From positions 3,535,501-3,599,500 of the forward strand of contig NZ_LT960614.1 of the NCBI RefSeq assembly GCF_900231165.1: a stretch of DNA of 64,000 nucleotides, written 5' to 3'. Shown piece after piece: positions 34,926 through 42,872 of the stretch. Position numbers and translations under genes: made by a program. Source of the DNA: Hartmannibacter diazotrophicus (GTDB lineage Bacteria > Pseudomonadota > Alphaproteobacteria > Rhizobiales > Pleomorphomonadaceae). The stretch's first letter is position 1. Each line of letters starts with the position of its first letter. Below the pieces are notes generated by a model that was not told the origin of the DNA, did no database searches, and saw only the letters and a program-made list of their open reading frames with translations.

Positions 34926-35561
34926 TCACCAGCGCAGCAGCCGCGATCCGATCAAGGCCCCGACGGCCGTGACCATGGCCATCGCCATCGGATACCAGGT
35001 CATGACGAAAAGTGGACTGTCGTCGGTGCAGTTGGCGGCATAGAAGGTCGCGGCGATCCCGCTCGCCAGAAGGCCGGCGGCCGCGCCTGCCAGCGCCGGA
35101 CGGGTCGGCGCACCCTGGCGCAGGACCAGCAGGATGAGCGCCAGCGGCCCGATCGAGAGCAGCGGAATGATCGTCAGGCACAGCCGCGAATTCTCGCCAA
35201 TAAGACGAGGCAGCCACGTCGCCTGCGGCATCACCGCAAGTTCGGCGAGGCAGGCAACAGCCAGCAGCGCCGGCGCAATAAGCAGCACCAGGCCGCGCCG
35301 TCCGACGGATGCCCCCGGCGTTGCAAGGCGCAGGACAAGGAACGCCGCGCTTGCCGCAAGGGTCAGCGTCACCACGAACTTGAAGTCGAAGCGCACGGTC
35401 GTCACGGCGGAGGCAAAGTCGGGGCGAGGTCCGATCGTGAGCGCGAAGCTGAGCGCCGCGAAGGCGAAGGCCGCCAGCAAGGCAAGCCGGCATAGCCGCC
35501 GGAAGGAGGTCTTCGGCGGCCGGTCTTCGGCCAGGGCATGGATCAGGTCTTCGGTCTTCAC
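34926..35561 (-). CDS. nrsF: NrsF-type anti-sigma factor (DUF1109)
   Basis: 211 aa with six predicted membrane helices after a short cytosolic N-terminus (MKTEDLIHALAEDRPP) that in this family binds the sigma factor. Conserved Cys are visible in NSRLCLTI and YAANCTDDS, the latter typical of NrsF and probably part of signal sensing. GTG 35561 begins one base after the sigma gene's stop, so the two are co-expressed. In Caulobacter the homologous pair responds to heavy metals and oxidants. Confidence 0.9.
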   Translation of the reverse strand: MKTEDLIHALAEDRPPKTSFRRLCRLALLAAFAFAALSFALTIGPRPDFASAVTTVRFDFKFVVTLTLAASAAFLVLRLATPGASVGRRGLVLLIAPALLAVACLAELAVMPQATWLPRLIGENSRLCLTIIPLLSIGPLALILLVLRQGAPTRPALAGAAAGLLASGIAATFYAANCTDDSPLFVMTWYPMAMAMVTAVGALIGSRLLRW

Positions 35562-35562
35562 G

Positions 35563-36117
35563 TCATTTGTTCCGATATAGGGCCGCGAGCGACTTCAGGG
35601 CCCGATGGAGCGCGACCCTGACGGCGCCCTCGCTCATATCCAGTTGGTTGGCGACATCGCGCGCCGCCAGTCCCTCGATGGACACCAGCCGCACGATCGT
35701 CCGCGGACGCTCCTGCAACTGTTGCAGCATTCCCTCCACATCCACGTCCTCCGCAGGCGCCTCCTCGGCCTCGACGGGCAACAGATTCTCGAAATCCTCG
35801 ATCGGCTCGTCGAGCTGGCGGGATCGCCGCCTCAGCGCGTCGACGACCTTGTTGCGGGCGATCGTCGCGATCCACGGGCCGATCGGCCTGTCCTCGTCCC
35901 AGGTTTGCCGCTTCAGGTGGATCGCAAGAAGGATCTCCTGCACGACATCCTCGACATCGCCTGTGCCTGCGTCGGTCCACAGCCGGCGCCGGGCGAGCCC
36001 GCGGATATAGGGCGTGATCTCGGACAGGAGACAATGGTAGGCCGCGCGATCACCGGCATTGGCCGCGCGCATCAGCCTTTCCCACTCCTGTTCCCGCCCC
36101 CGCTGTTGCACCCGCAT
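35563..36117 (-). CDS. ECF sigma factor, SigF/ECF16-like
   Basis: 184 aa. Region 2 is DVEDVVQEILLAIHLKRQTWD with RPIGPWIATIARNKVVDALRRR, and region 4 is IEGLAARDVANQLDMSEGAVRVALHRALKSL. Partner NrsF-type anti-sigma gene is immediately downstream. A GTAACG-N16-CGAA promoter lies directly upstream, implying autoregulation. With that promoter, transcription would begin within a few bases of ATG 36117, so either the message is leaderless or the true start is ATG 36072 (MRAANAGDRAAY), which has AAAGG close by. Divergent from the bufferin operon, its likely target. Confidence 0.9.
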   Translation of the reverse strand: MRVQQRGREQEWERLMRAANAGDRAAYHCLLSEITPYIRGLARRRLWTDAGTGDVEDVVQEILLAIHLKRQTWDEDRPIGPWIATIARNKVVDALRRRSRQLDEPIEDFENLLPVEAEEAPAEDVDVEGMLQQLQERPRTIVRLVSIEGLAARDVANQLDMSEGAVRVALHRALKSLAALYRNK

Positions 36118-36124
36118 CGGACCT

Positions 36125-36150
36125 TTCGCTGGCGAAGCGTCATTCGTTAC
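36125..36150 (-). promoter_or_regulatory. ECF (SigF-type) promoter of the sigma/nrsF operon
   Basis: On the minus strand GTAACG (36150-36145), 16 bases, CGAA (36128-36125), against the SigF consensus GTAACC-N16-CGAA known from Caulobacter. One mismatch in the ten defined bases. Confidence 0.65.
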
Positions 36151-36238
36151 ACGACGACGTCGCTTGGCTGATCAATTCATTCTCCACCGCGCCCCTAGCG
36201 GTTCCCTCGATCACGAAACACTCACGAAAGCGTGTCGC

Positions 36239-36264
36239 GTAACGCGGCATTTTCTGACGCCCGC
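36239..36264 (+). promoter_or_regulatory. candidate ECF promoter of the bufferin operon
   Basis: GTAACG at 36239-36244 matches the -35 of the divergent sigma promoter; 16 bases later lies CCGC, a weaker -10 (CGC if the spacer is 17). It lies 81 bp upstream of the BufA start. Confidence 0.45.
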
Positions 36265-36344
36265 GCTGTAATAGCAGCCCGTCTCCCGACGAAGAAGCCG
36301 GCGTGGGCCAATCAAGGCCCCGACTTCAGGAAGGAGAACTCATC

Positions 36345-36605
36345 ATGGATCGTCGCACCGTTGCTCTCGCCCTTGCCGGCTCGCTCGCCTCCGCTCTCGC
36401 CATGGCGGCTGTTTCGTCGCCCGCCCAGGCCGCCGAGATGGAGAAGTGCTACGGCATCGCCCTCGCCGGCCAGAACGACTGCGCCGCCGGTGACCACGCC
36501 TGCGCGGGCATGTCCAAGGTCGACCACGACCCGGCGTCTTTCAAGGAAGTGCCGAAGGGCACCTGCATGGAAATGAAGGGTTCGCTGGAGCCGGGCAAGG
36601 CCTGA
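36345..36605 (+). CDS. bufA: bufferin precursor peptide BufA (DUF2282)
   Basis: 86 aa. Signal peptide ([20 protein letters not shown], cleavage near AQA-AEM) and a short core with four Cys at 35, 46, 53 and 74 in [24 protein letters not shown] and KGTCMEMKG. These are the invariant cysteines of DUF2282 bufferins, copper-binding RiPPs whose Cys are modified by a DUF692 enzyme, encoded next. Exported, acts as a periplasmic metal sponge. ATG 36345 has GGAAGGAG upstream; the reading from 36303 adds a non-signal tail. Confidence 0.92.
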   Translation: MDRRTVALALAGSLASALAMAAVSSPAQAAEMEKCYGIALAGQNDCAAGDHACAGMSKVDHDPASFKEVPKGTCMEMKGSLEPGKA

Positions 36606-36685
36606 TCGGCTTCATCGCCGTTCCGACCATCGCGGCGGGGTACGCCCCGTCGCCATTTCCGCCGACTGACCGCAAGGACACCGCC

Positions 36686-37540
36686 ATGAAACCGAACCGC
36701 CTGCCCGCCCGATCCGGCCTTGGCTACAAGCCCCAGCATTTCGCCGACATCATTCGCGGCCCCCAGCCGGTCGGCTTCTTCGAGGTCCACGCGGAAAATT
36801 ACATGGGCGCAGGCGGCCCGCCCCATGCCCAGCTCGGCAAGCTGCGCGAGGACTACGCGCTCTCCATCCATGGCGTCGGCCTCTCGATCGGCTCGATGCA
36901 GCCCCTCGACAAGGAGCATCTGAAGCGCCTCAAGGCCGTTTGCGACCGCTACGAGCCGGAGAGCTTTTCCGAGCATCTTGCCTGGTCGAGCCACGACACG
37001 GTGTTCCTCAACGACCTGCTGCCGCTGCCCTACACCGAGGAAACGCTCGCCCGCGTCGCCGAGCACGTCGACGAGGTGCAGACGATACTCGGCCGCCGCA
37101 TGCTGCTGGAAAACCCCGCCACCTATCTGCTCTTCGAGGAGAGCACCATCGCCGAGACGGACTTTCTGCGCGCCGTCGCACGCCTGACAGGATGCGGGCT
37201 GCTGCTCGACGTCAACAACGTCTTCGTCGCCAGCACCAACCACAATCGCAGTCCGCGCGAGTACCTTGCCGACTTCCCGCTGGAGCTCGTCGGCGAAATT
37301 CATCTCAGCGGTCACGCCGTCAGCGAGGACGAGCACGGCGCCCCGCTTCTGATCGATTCCCACGACAGCCCTGTCACCGATCCGGTCTGGGACCTCTATG
37401 ACGAGGTCATCGCGAAGATCGGTCCGACACCGAGCCTCGTCGAATGGGACAACGACGTCCCGGCCTGGGACGTGCTGCTGTCGGAAGCCAGAGCCGCCGA
37501 AGACGTACTGGCGCGTCACACCCGACGGCCAGCGGCCTGA
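36686..37540 (+). CDS. bufB: multinuclear non-haem iron oxidase (DUF692), bufferin-modifying BufB
   Basis: 284 aa TIM-barrel of the DUF692/MNIO family, which oxidises Cys in precursor peptides using a di/tri-iron centre. Visible features: [64 protein letters not shown] and LVEWDNDVP, which supply the His/Glu/Asp metal ligands. It lies 80 bp after bufA and 17 bp before bufC. Assignment to bufferin maturation rests on this gene trio. Confidence 0.93.
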   Translation: MKPNRLPARSGLGYKPQHFADIIRGPQPVGFFEVHAENYMGAGGPPHAQLGKLREDYALSIHGVGLSIGSMQPLDKEHLKRLKAVCDRYEPESFSEHLAWSSHDTVFLNDLLPLPYTEETLARVAEHVDEVQTILGRRMLLENPATYLLFEESTIAETDFLRAVARLTGCGLLLDVNNVFVASTNHNRSPREYLADFPLELVGEIHLSGHAVSEDEHGAPLLIDSHDSPVTDPVWDLYDEVIAKIGPTPSLVEWDNDVPAWDVLLSEARAAEDVLARHTRRPAA

Positions 37541-37557
37541 TCCGGAGGGGCGCAGCA

Positions 37558-38322
37558 ATGTCCGAAGAGACCCAGTCCCGTTTTGCCGGAGCCCTCGCGG
37601 GTGCCCGCTTCGAGTTGCCGACAGGTCTCACCGCCTGGTCGGGGCCCGATCCCGAGCGCCGCTTCTCCGTTTACCGCAACAACGTCATCGTCGGCCTCAC
37701 CAAGGCGCTGACGGGTCGCTTCCCGGCCAGCGAGGCGATCGTCGGCACGGACTACCTGACGGCGCTTGCCCGTGCCTTCGTGCGCGCCCGTCCGCCGACG
37801 AGCCCCGTGCTGCTGAACTATGGCGATGACTTCCCCGACTTCGTAGCGGACGTGGAGGGCGTCGAAGAGGTGCCCTACCTCCCCGACGTGATGCGGCTGG
37901 AGGTTGCCCGCGCCCACGCCTACCATGCGGCCGATGTCGCCCCCATGAGCCCCGAGGCCATCGCCGCGAGAGCCGCCAGCGGACTGGAGACCCTCGCCGT
38001 CCGTCTCCACCCCTCTGTGTCGATCATGCGCTCGGCGCATCCCCTCGTCACCATCTGGGCGATGAACGCTGGCGAGATGCCCATCGGCCCCATCGACGAC
38101 TGGAGCGGCGAGGACGCCCTCGTCGCGCGGCCGGAACTGACGGTCACGGTGCGCCACTTGCCGCCGGGCGGGGCCGCCTTCCTGACCGCGTTTCGGGACG
38201 GGAAATGCTTTGCCGATGCCGTTGGCACCGCGCTTGAAGAGACCCCCGACTTCGATCTGACGGCAAACCTGACGGGTCTCATTCAGGCGGGTTTGATCGT
38301 CGACTTCATCGACGCCGGCTAA
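37558..38322 (+). CDS. bufC: DUF2063 protein BufC, partner of the DUF692 oxidase
   Basis: 254 aa. The N-terminal domain has the DUF2063 pattern RFSVYRNNVIVGLTKALTGRFPASEAIVGTDYLTALARAFV, and the C-terminal part (PGGAAFLTAFRDGKCFADAVGTAL) resembles a RiPP-recognition-like winged fold. In MNIO systems this partner delivers the precursor to the oxidase. ATG 37558 has GGAGGGG seven bases upstream. A DoxX-like membrane gene sometimes found in such operons is absent. Confidence 0.9.
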   Translation: MSEETQSRFAGALAGARFELPTGLTAWSGPDPERRFSVYRNNVIVGLTKALTGRFPASEAIVGTDYLTALARAFVRARPPTSPVLLNYGDDFPDFVADVEGVEEVPYLPDVMRLEVARAHAYHAADVAPMSPEAIAARAASGLETLAVRLHPSVSIMRSAHPLVTIWAMNAGEMPIGPIDDWSGEDALVARPELTVTVRHLPPGGAAFLTAFRDGKCFADAVGTALEETPDFDLTANLTGLIQAGLIVDFIDAG

Positions 38323-38323
38323 C

Positions 38324-38687
38324 GACTCCGGATCAATGCTTTAGGGTCACAATCGGAATCGATTTCGACCCTCAACCTGACTCAATGTCCGAACCGTCCG
38401 ATCGTCCTGCCAGCCGCAGGGCGCAGCGGAATCGTCGTGTGAAGTCACGAGAAACCGCGATTGCGCCCGGCTGGTGCTATGCTGCCGACTTCGCAAAAGA
38501 ATCGGAATCAGAACTTCAACGGGACGGGAAATTCGACTCAAGAACAGCGACTTGGCTCGAAAACTTGAATCTGATTCTGATTGTCCGGCAACTCCACGAG
38601 GGGCATAGCGCAAGCACGTGAGCCACCCCGAGGAAAACGACTCGCAATCAACGTCTTGGGCCGGAAAAATGAATCAGAATCCGAGTC
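38324..38687. repeat. GANTC (CcrM site) cluster in a gene-free region
   Basis: Thirteen GANTC sites in 364 bp, at 38324, 38356, 38379, 38429, 38499, 38505, 38535, 38567, 38573, 38639, 38671, 38677 and 38683; random sequence would give one or two. Several lie exactly 6 bp apart, forming hexad arrays such as GAATCGGAATC and GAATCAGAATCCGAGTC, and the array near 38567 is roughly an inverted copy of that near 38671. Methylation by CcrM would load this stretch with N6-adenine. It occupies most of the 401-bp gap between bufC and the convergent aminotransferase gene. Confidence 0.8.
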
Positions 38688-38723
38688 TCAAGTCGACAGC
38701 CTTTGGAAGACCGCGCACAACCG

Positions 38724-39872
38724 TCAGAGACGGGGCAGGATATGCCGCTCCATCGCCGCGATGACGTGGTCCTGCTCCTGTTCGGAGAGCCCCGGAAAGA
38801 GCGGCAGCGTGAAGGTCTGCGAGCCCCAGAGCGCCGCAACGGGCGTCTCCTCCGGGCGATAGCCGAGGCCCCGGTAGTAGGTCATCTCGGCGACCGCTCG
38901 GTAGTTCACGGTGACCCCGACACCGGCCTCGTTGAGCAGCGTGATCGCCTCGTCGCGGAAGCCCGCAGGCACGCCTACAGGGAAGAGATGCCGCGCATGC
39001 CGCACCCCGTCGTCCTCGGTCGGGACACGAAGACCGCTCCCCTTGAAGGCGTCGAGATAGCGTTGCGCCTGCCGCTCGCGTTCCGGCAGCAGGCTGTCGA
39101 TCCGCTCGATCTGCGGCGGCAGCAGCGCGGCAAGGAGGTCCGGCAGATTGGCCTTGGTACCGAGCCGGGGCTGGTCCCAGTGATTGTAATGACCGCCGGC
39201 AAAACGGTCGGCGGCAGCCGCCGACATGCCATGCAGCCGCGCCTCGCGGATCGCCTGCGCCAGATCGTCGTCGCGGCAGATGACACCGCCACCCTCGCCG
39301 CAGGTGATCGCCTTGGTCGCATAGAAGGAGAAGCACGCAACGTCGCTGTGGCGGCCCGGCCGCTCGCCAACACGACGGCCCTCGAAGCAGTGGGCGCAGT
39401 CCTCGACGATCGCGATGCGTCCGCCGCCGGACGCGTGGTGCCGGTCGACCATCGCGCGGATCGCCCGCATGTCGCACATCTGTCCGTAGAGGTGGACGGG
39501 AACGACAGCCCGCGTCCTCGGCGTGATCGCCGCCGCGATGCTCTCGGCCGTCAGCAGCAGCGTGCCGGGATCGACGTCGGCCATGACGGGCGTCGCCCCG
39601 ACGAGCTTCACGACATTGGCGGTCGCGATGAAGGTCATCGCCGGAATGATCACCTCGTCGCCCGGCCCGACGCCGAGCGCGAGCAGCACGGCGACGGCGC
39701 CGTTGGTCCAGCTGTTGGTGAGCAGCGCATGAGGCAGGTCGTAGTAGGCCGCGAGCTGGGCCTCGACCTTGCGGCCGACCGCACCCGACGTCAGGAAGGG
39801 CGTCGCCAGAACGTCGGCGATTGCCGCCGCGTCGTCCGGCCCGAGCCCATGCCGAAAGAAGTCCACCTTCAT
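38724..39872 (-). CDS. DegT/DnrJ/EryC1/StrS family PLP aminotransferase
   Basis: 382 aa sugar aminotransferase. PLP lysine Lys187 in FSFYATKAITCGEGGG, the VEDCAH aspartate near 158, and TNSWTNGAVAVLLAL in the phosphate-binding region. These enzymes aminate nucleotide-linked keto sugars for surface polysaccharide, but here no other sugar-nucleotide gene is adjacent, so the pathway is unknown. It converges with bufC across the GANTC cluster and is separated from the kinase gene by 131 bp. Confidence 0.92.
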   Translation of the reverse strand: MKVDFFRHGLGPDDAAAIADVLATPFLTSGAVGRKVEAQLAAYYDLPHALLTNSWTNGAVAVLLALGVGPGDEVIIPAMTFIATANVVKLVGATPVMADVDPGTLLLTAESIAAAITPRTRAVVPVHLYGQMCDMRAIRAMVDRHHASGGGRIAIVEDCAHCFEGRRVGERPGRHSDVACFSFYATKAITCGEGGGVICRDDDLAQAIREARLHGMSAAAADRFAGGHYNHWDQPRLGTKANLPDLLAALLPPQIERIDSLLPERERQAQRYLDAFKGSGLRVPTEDDGVRHARHLFPVGVPAGFRDEAITLLNEAGVGVTVNYRAVAEMTYYRGLGYRPEETPVAALWGSQTFTLPLFPGLSEQEQDHVIAAMERHILPRL

Positions 39873-40003
39873 GCCAACGCAGCCTAACCGATTCTCTGTT
39901 CAGGCTGCCTGTTTCCGCCTCGTTACCTCAGGCGTCAATCGGTTCAGCTGGCAACGGCGGGTTATCCAGAGGATTCAGTCTCTCTGGACAACCTGATCCA
40001 TCC

Positions 40004-41632
40004 TCAGGCGTCCACCGCCACCAGTTGTTCGAAGAGCCGCGCGACGGCCTCGGCGCCCGGATCGTTGTGGCCGGCAAGCTTGCTCTCGGCGATATAGCTC
40101 GCCCGGCCCGCCTTGGCCTTGGTCATGGTCGACGTGAGGTCGGCGCCCTTGCGCGCGGCTTCCGCCGCCGCCTCCAGACCGTTAGGCAGGGCCTCCAGCG
40201 CCGGCAGCAGCGCGTCGATCATCGTCCGGTCGCCTTGCTGGGCGCCGCCGACCTGCTGGATGCGGTCAAGGCCCGCCTTGAGCGCGCCGACAGCGTTGCT
40301 GCCAGAGGCCGAGGCATCGCCCGCCGCCGCGAAGAAGATCGCCAGCAGCACGCCCGAGGAGCCGCCCATGGTCTGGCTGAGTTCCAGCCCGATGGCGCGG
40401 TAGAGCTGTGTGAGATCGGCGAGCGGCAGACGCCCGATCGCATCGACGAGAGCCCGTGAGGCCGTTGCCAGCGTCGAGCCCGTGTCGCCGTCGCCGGACT
40501 TGGCGTCGAGCATGTTGAGATCGGCCTCGGCCGCGATCAGGATATCGCAGCAGCGCTTGATGAAGGCCGCGTTGCGCGCGTTCTGCGACGGCATCGGCTG
40601 GATCGGCGTCAGCCCGTCCGGCAGCGGCAGGACGGCGACGGGCGCGACATCGAGGCAGCCCGGCCAGGCATGCGGCGCGACCGCCATCTTCAGCGAGGCA
40701 AGCTCGGCGGCGCTCGCCGGCAGCAGCGAGACGGAAAAGCCCTGCATGTCGAGCGAGGTCATCAGCGGCGCCGGGCCGATCAGGCAGCGGATGCGCTCGC
40801 CGATCCGCGACGAGATCAGTTCCTCGGCAAGGACGCCCATTTCAAGCGGCGTCGCCCCGCCGAGATTGTTGAGGAGGGCCACCAGAGGCCCTTCGCCCGC
40901 ATGCGGCGCCAGACGGTCCACCACCATCTGCATCGCGGCGCGCGCGCCGGAAAAGCCCACCTGCTCGATACCCGCCTCGCCGTGGATGCCGAGGCCAAGC
41001 TCGGCCATGCCCGGCTCGATGCGCTCTTCCTTCGGCGATCCGGGCACCGTGCAGGTGTCGAGCGACATGCCGATGGAGACGACGCCCGAGATCACCCGCT
41101 TGGCCGCCTCGGTCACCGTGTCGAGGTCGGCGCCCTGGTCCGCGAGCGCCCCGGCGATCTTGTGAACGAAGAGCGTGCCGGCAACGCCGCGCGCCTGCGG
41201 CAGGTCCGGGAGCGCTACGTCGTCGTCGACGATGACCATTGAGACCTTGAGCCCGAAGGCGCGCGCCCGCTCCGCCGCGAGACCAAAGTTCAGCCTGTCG
41301 CCGGTATAGTTCTTGACGATCAGGAGGCAGCCCGCCTTGCCCGTCACGGCGAGGATACCGGCAAGCACAGCGTCGACGGATGGCGAGGCGAAGACGTCGC
41401 CGCAGACGGCCGCCGTCAGCATGCCCTGCCCCACGAAGCCGGCGTGAGACGGCTCATGACCCGAACCGCCGCCCGAGACGAGCGCCACCTTCGACTTGTC
41501 CCAGTCGGTGCGGACGACGACTTTGATATGCGGATAGCCGTCGAGGCGGGCGAGCCGGTCCCCGGCAGTTCGCAGCGTTCCATCGATCGCTTCGGTGACC
41601 AGGCTTTCCTTGTTGTTGATGAATTGTTTCAT
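40004..41632 (-). CDS. dhaK: ATP-dependent dihydroxyacetone kinase (fused DhaK-DhaL)
   Basis: 542 aa. N-terminal DhaK domain with SGGGSGHEPSHAG and the substrate-binding His217 in GLGIHGEAG; C-terminal DhaL domain with DAKSGDGDTGSTLATASRAL and QTMGGSSGVLLAIFF, which holds the Mg-ATP. The fusion marks an ATP-using rather than PTS-dependent kinase. It is on the same strand as the upstream sugar/polyol ABC operon, 244 bp downstream, so dihydroxyacetone or a ketose-derived triose may be the entry point of that pathway into glycolysis. Confidence 0.95.
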   Translation of the reverse strand: MKQFINNKESLVTEAIDGTLRTAGDRLARLDGYPHIKVVVRTDWDKSKVALVSGGGSGHEPSHAGFVGQGMLTAAVCGDVFASPSVDAVLAGILAVTGKAGCLLIVKNYTGDRLNFGLAAERARAFGLKVSMVIVDDDVALPDLPQARGVAGTLFVHKIAGALADQGADLDTVTEAAKRVISGVVSIGMSLDTCTVPGSPKEERIEPGMAELGLGIHGEAGIEQVGFSGARAAMQMVVDRLAPHAGEGPLVALLNNLGGATPLEMGVLAEELISSRIGERIRCLIGPAPLMTSLDMQGFSVSLLPASAAELASLKMAVAPHAWPGCLDVAPVAVLPLPDGLTPIQPMPSQNARNAAFIKRCCDILIAAEADLNMLDAKSGDGDTGSTLATASRALVDAIGRLPLADLTQLYRAIGLELSQTMGGSSGVLLAIFFAAAGDASASGSNAVGALKAGLDRIQQVGGAQQGDRTMIDALLPALEALPNGLEAAAEAARKGADLTSTMTKAKAGRASYIAESKLAGHNDPGAEAVARLFEQLVAVDA

Positions 41633-41695
41633 GACTGGTCTCCTTCAAGAATAGACGCCACGGACTGGATGACGAATTGGTTGTTTGCGTCTGGT

Positions 41696-41823
41696 GTCAT
41701 TCCCGGCGAGCCGAGCAACGCGATGGCGAGGGAAGGGAATCCAGAAGCAGGACGCGAGGTCCCGAACCAATTTCTGGATCCCCTTCCCGTCAGTGCTTTT
41801 CACGCTTCGGCCGGGGATGACAT
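41696..41823. repeat. palindromic intergenic element (GTCATTCCCGG type)
   Basis: Outer arms GTCATTCCCGGC and CCGGGGATGAC; inner arms GGGAAGGGAATCCAGAA (41730-41746) and its near-perfect complement at 41772-41788. Elements of this form are frequent in alphaproteobacterial genomes. It fills most of the gap between dhaK and the ABC operon. Confidence 0.75.
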
Positions 41824-41876
41824 CCTCATTTTTGGTCAAATTTCCGAACTCGTCTGTTTCCTGAACTTTCGTCCCT

Positions 41877-42872
41877 TCACGCGATCCGGGCGCCGTCCCC
41901 GTCGAAATAAAGCGGCGCCCTCGGTTCGACGGCAACCGTGTCCCCGGGCCGGAGCCCGGTATGGACGTCGGTCAGCGTCACGATGTCATGGCCTTCGAGA
42001 TCGAGATGGAGACGCGTCTGGTCGCCGAGATGTTCCACCCGCACGACCTTGCTCTCCTTGCCCGACCCTTGCGCGATATGCTCGGGCCGAAGGCCGATCG
42101 TCCGCGCGCGCGACGGAGCCCCCGCGAAGATGTCCGCCGGGAGCATGTTGATCCGTGGCAAACCGAGACGGCTTGCCACATAGAGGCTGACGGGTCGCTC
42201 GTAGATTTCGCGCGGCGAGCCGAACTGCACGAGACGGCCATGGTCGAGCACGCCGACATGGGTCGCCATCGTCATCGCCTCGATCTGGTCGTGCGTGACG
42301 TAGAGCAGTGTCGCGCCGAGCTTTTCCTGAACACGCTTGAGTTCGACGCGAAGGTCGGCCCGAAGCTTGGCATCGAGCGAGGAAAGCGGCTCGTCCATCA
42401 GGTAGATGTTGGGATCGCGCACCAGCGCCCGGCCGATCGAGACGCGCTGCATCTCGCCGCCCGAAAGCTGCGTCGCCTTGTTGTCGAGCTTGTGCGAGAT
42501 GCGCAGCACTTCCGCCACTTCGCCGATCTTGCGCTTGATCTGTTCCTCCGGCGTCCTGAGGATCGGCGAGCGCAGCGGGAAGGCAAGGTTTTCCCGCACG
42601 GTCATATGCGGATAGAGCGAATATTGCTGGAACACCATCGCGACATTGCGCTGGGCGGGCGTGTCGTTTGTGACCGTGCGTCCGTTGATGCGGATGTCGC
42701 CACTGTCGGGCTGTTCAAGGCCCGCGATCATCCGAAGGCAGGTCGTCTTGCCGGCTCCCGTCGGCCCGAGCAGCACGACGAAGGCCCCATCCGGGACGGT
42801 CATCGTGACGTGGTCGTTCGCCCGCGTCGTCCCGTAGGCCTTGGAGATGTCCTGAAGCACGACTTCAGCCAT
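41877..42872 (-). CDS. ABC transporter ATP-binding protein 2 (UgpC/GlpT-like)
   Basis: 331 aa. Walker A GPTGAGKTT, Q-loop FQQYSLYP, signature LSGGEMQR, Walker B IYLMDEPLSSLD, H-loop YVTHDQIEA, then an OB/TOBE domain. ATG 42872 overlaps the preceding ATPase stop and has GGAGG nine bases upstream. Having two different ATPases in one importer operon is the arrangement of the rhizobial glycerol transporter (GlpS/GlpT), and a heterodimeric motor is inferred. Confidence 0.93.
   Translation of the reverse strand: MAEVVLQDISKAYGTTRANDHVTMTVPDGAFVVLLGPTGAGKTTCLRMIAGLEQPDSGDIRINGRTVTNDTPAQRNVAMVFQQYSLYPHMTVRENLAFPLRSPILRTPEEQIKRKIGEVAEVLRISHKLDNKATQLSGGEMQRVSIGRALVRDPNIYLMDEPLSSLDAKLRADLRVELKRVQEKLGATLLYVTHDQIEAMTMATHVGVLDHGRLVQFGSPREIYERPVSLYVASRLGLPRINMLPADIFAGAPSRARTIGLRPEHIAQGSGKESKVVRVEHLGDQTRLHLDLEGHDIVTLTDVHTGLRPGDTVAVEPRAPLYFDGDGARIA

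Noticed and set aside
38385-38621. 78-codon plus-strand reading frame inside the GANTC cluster
   Set aside because: No Shine-Dalgarno, atypical composition and residues dictated by the repeated GAATC hexads; the region is better read as non-coding.
39889-39908. GCAGCCT/AGGCTGC inverted repeat as a terminator for dhaK
   Set aside because: Only seven pairs with a 6-nt loop and no T-run on the minus strand; too weak to call.
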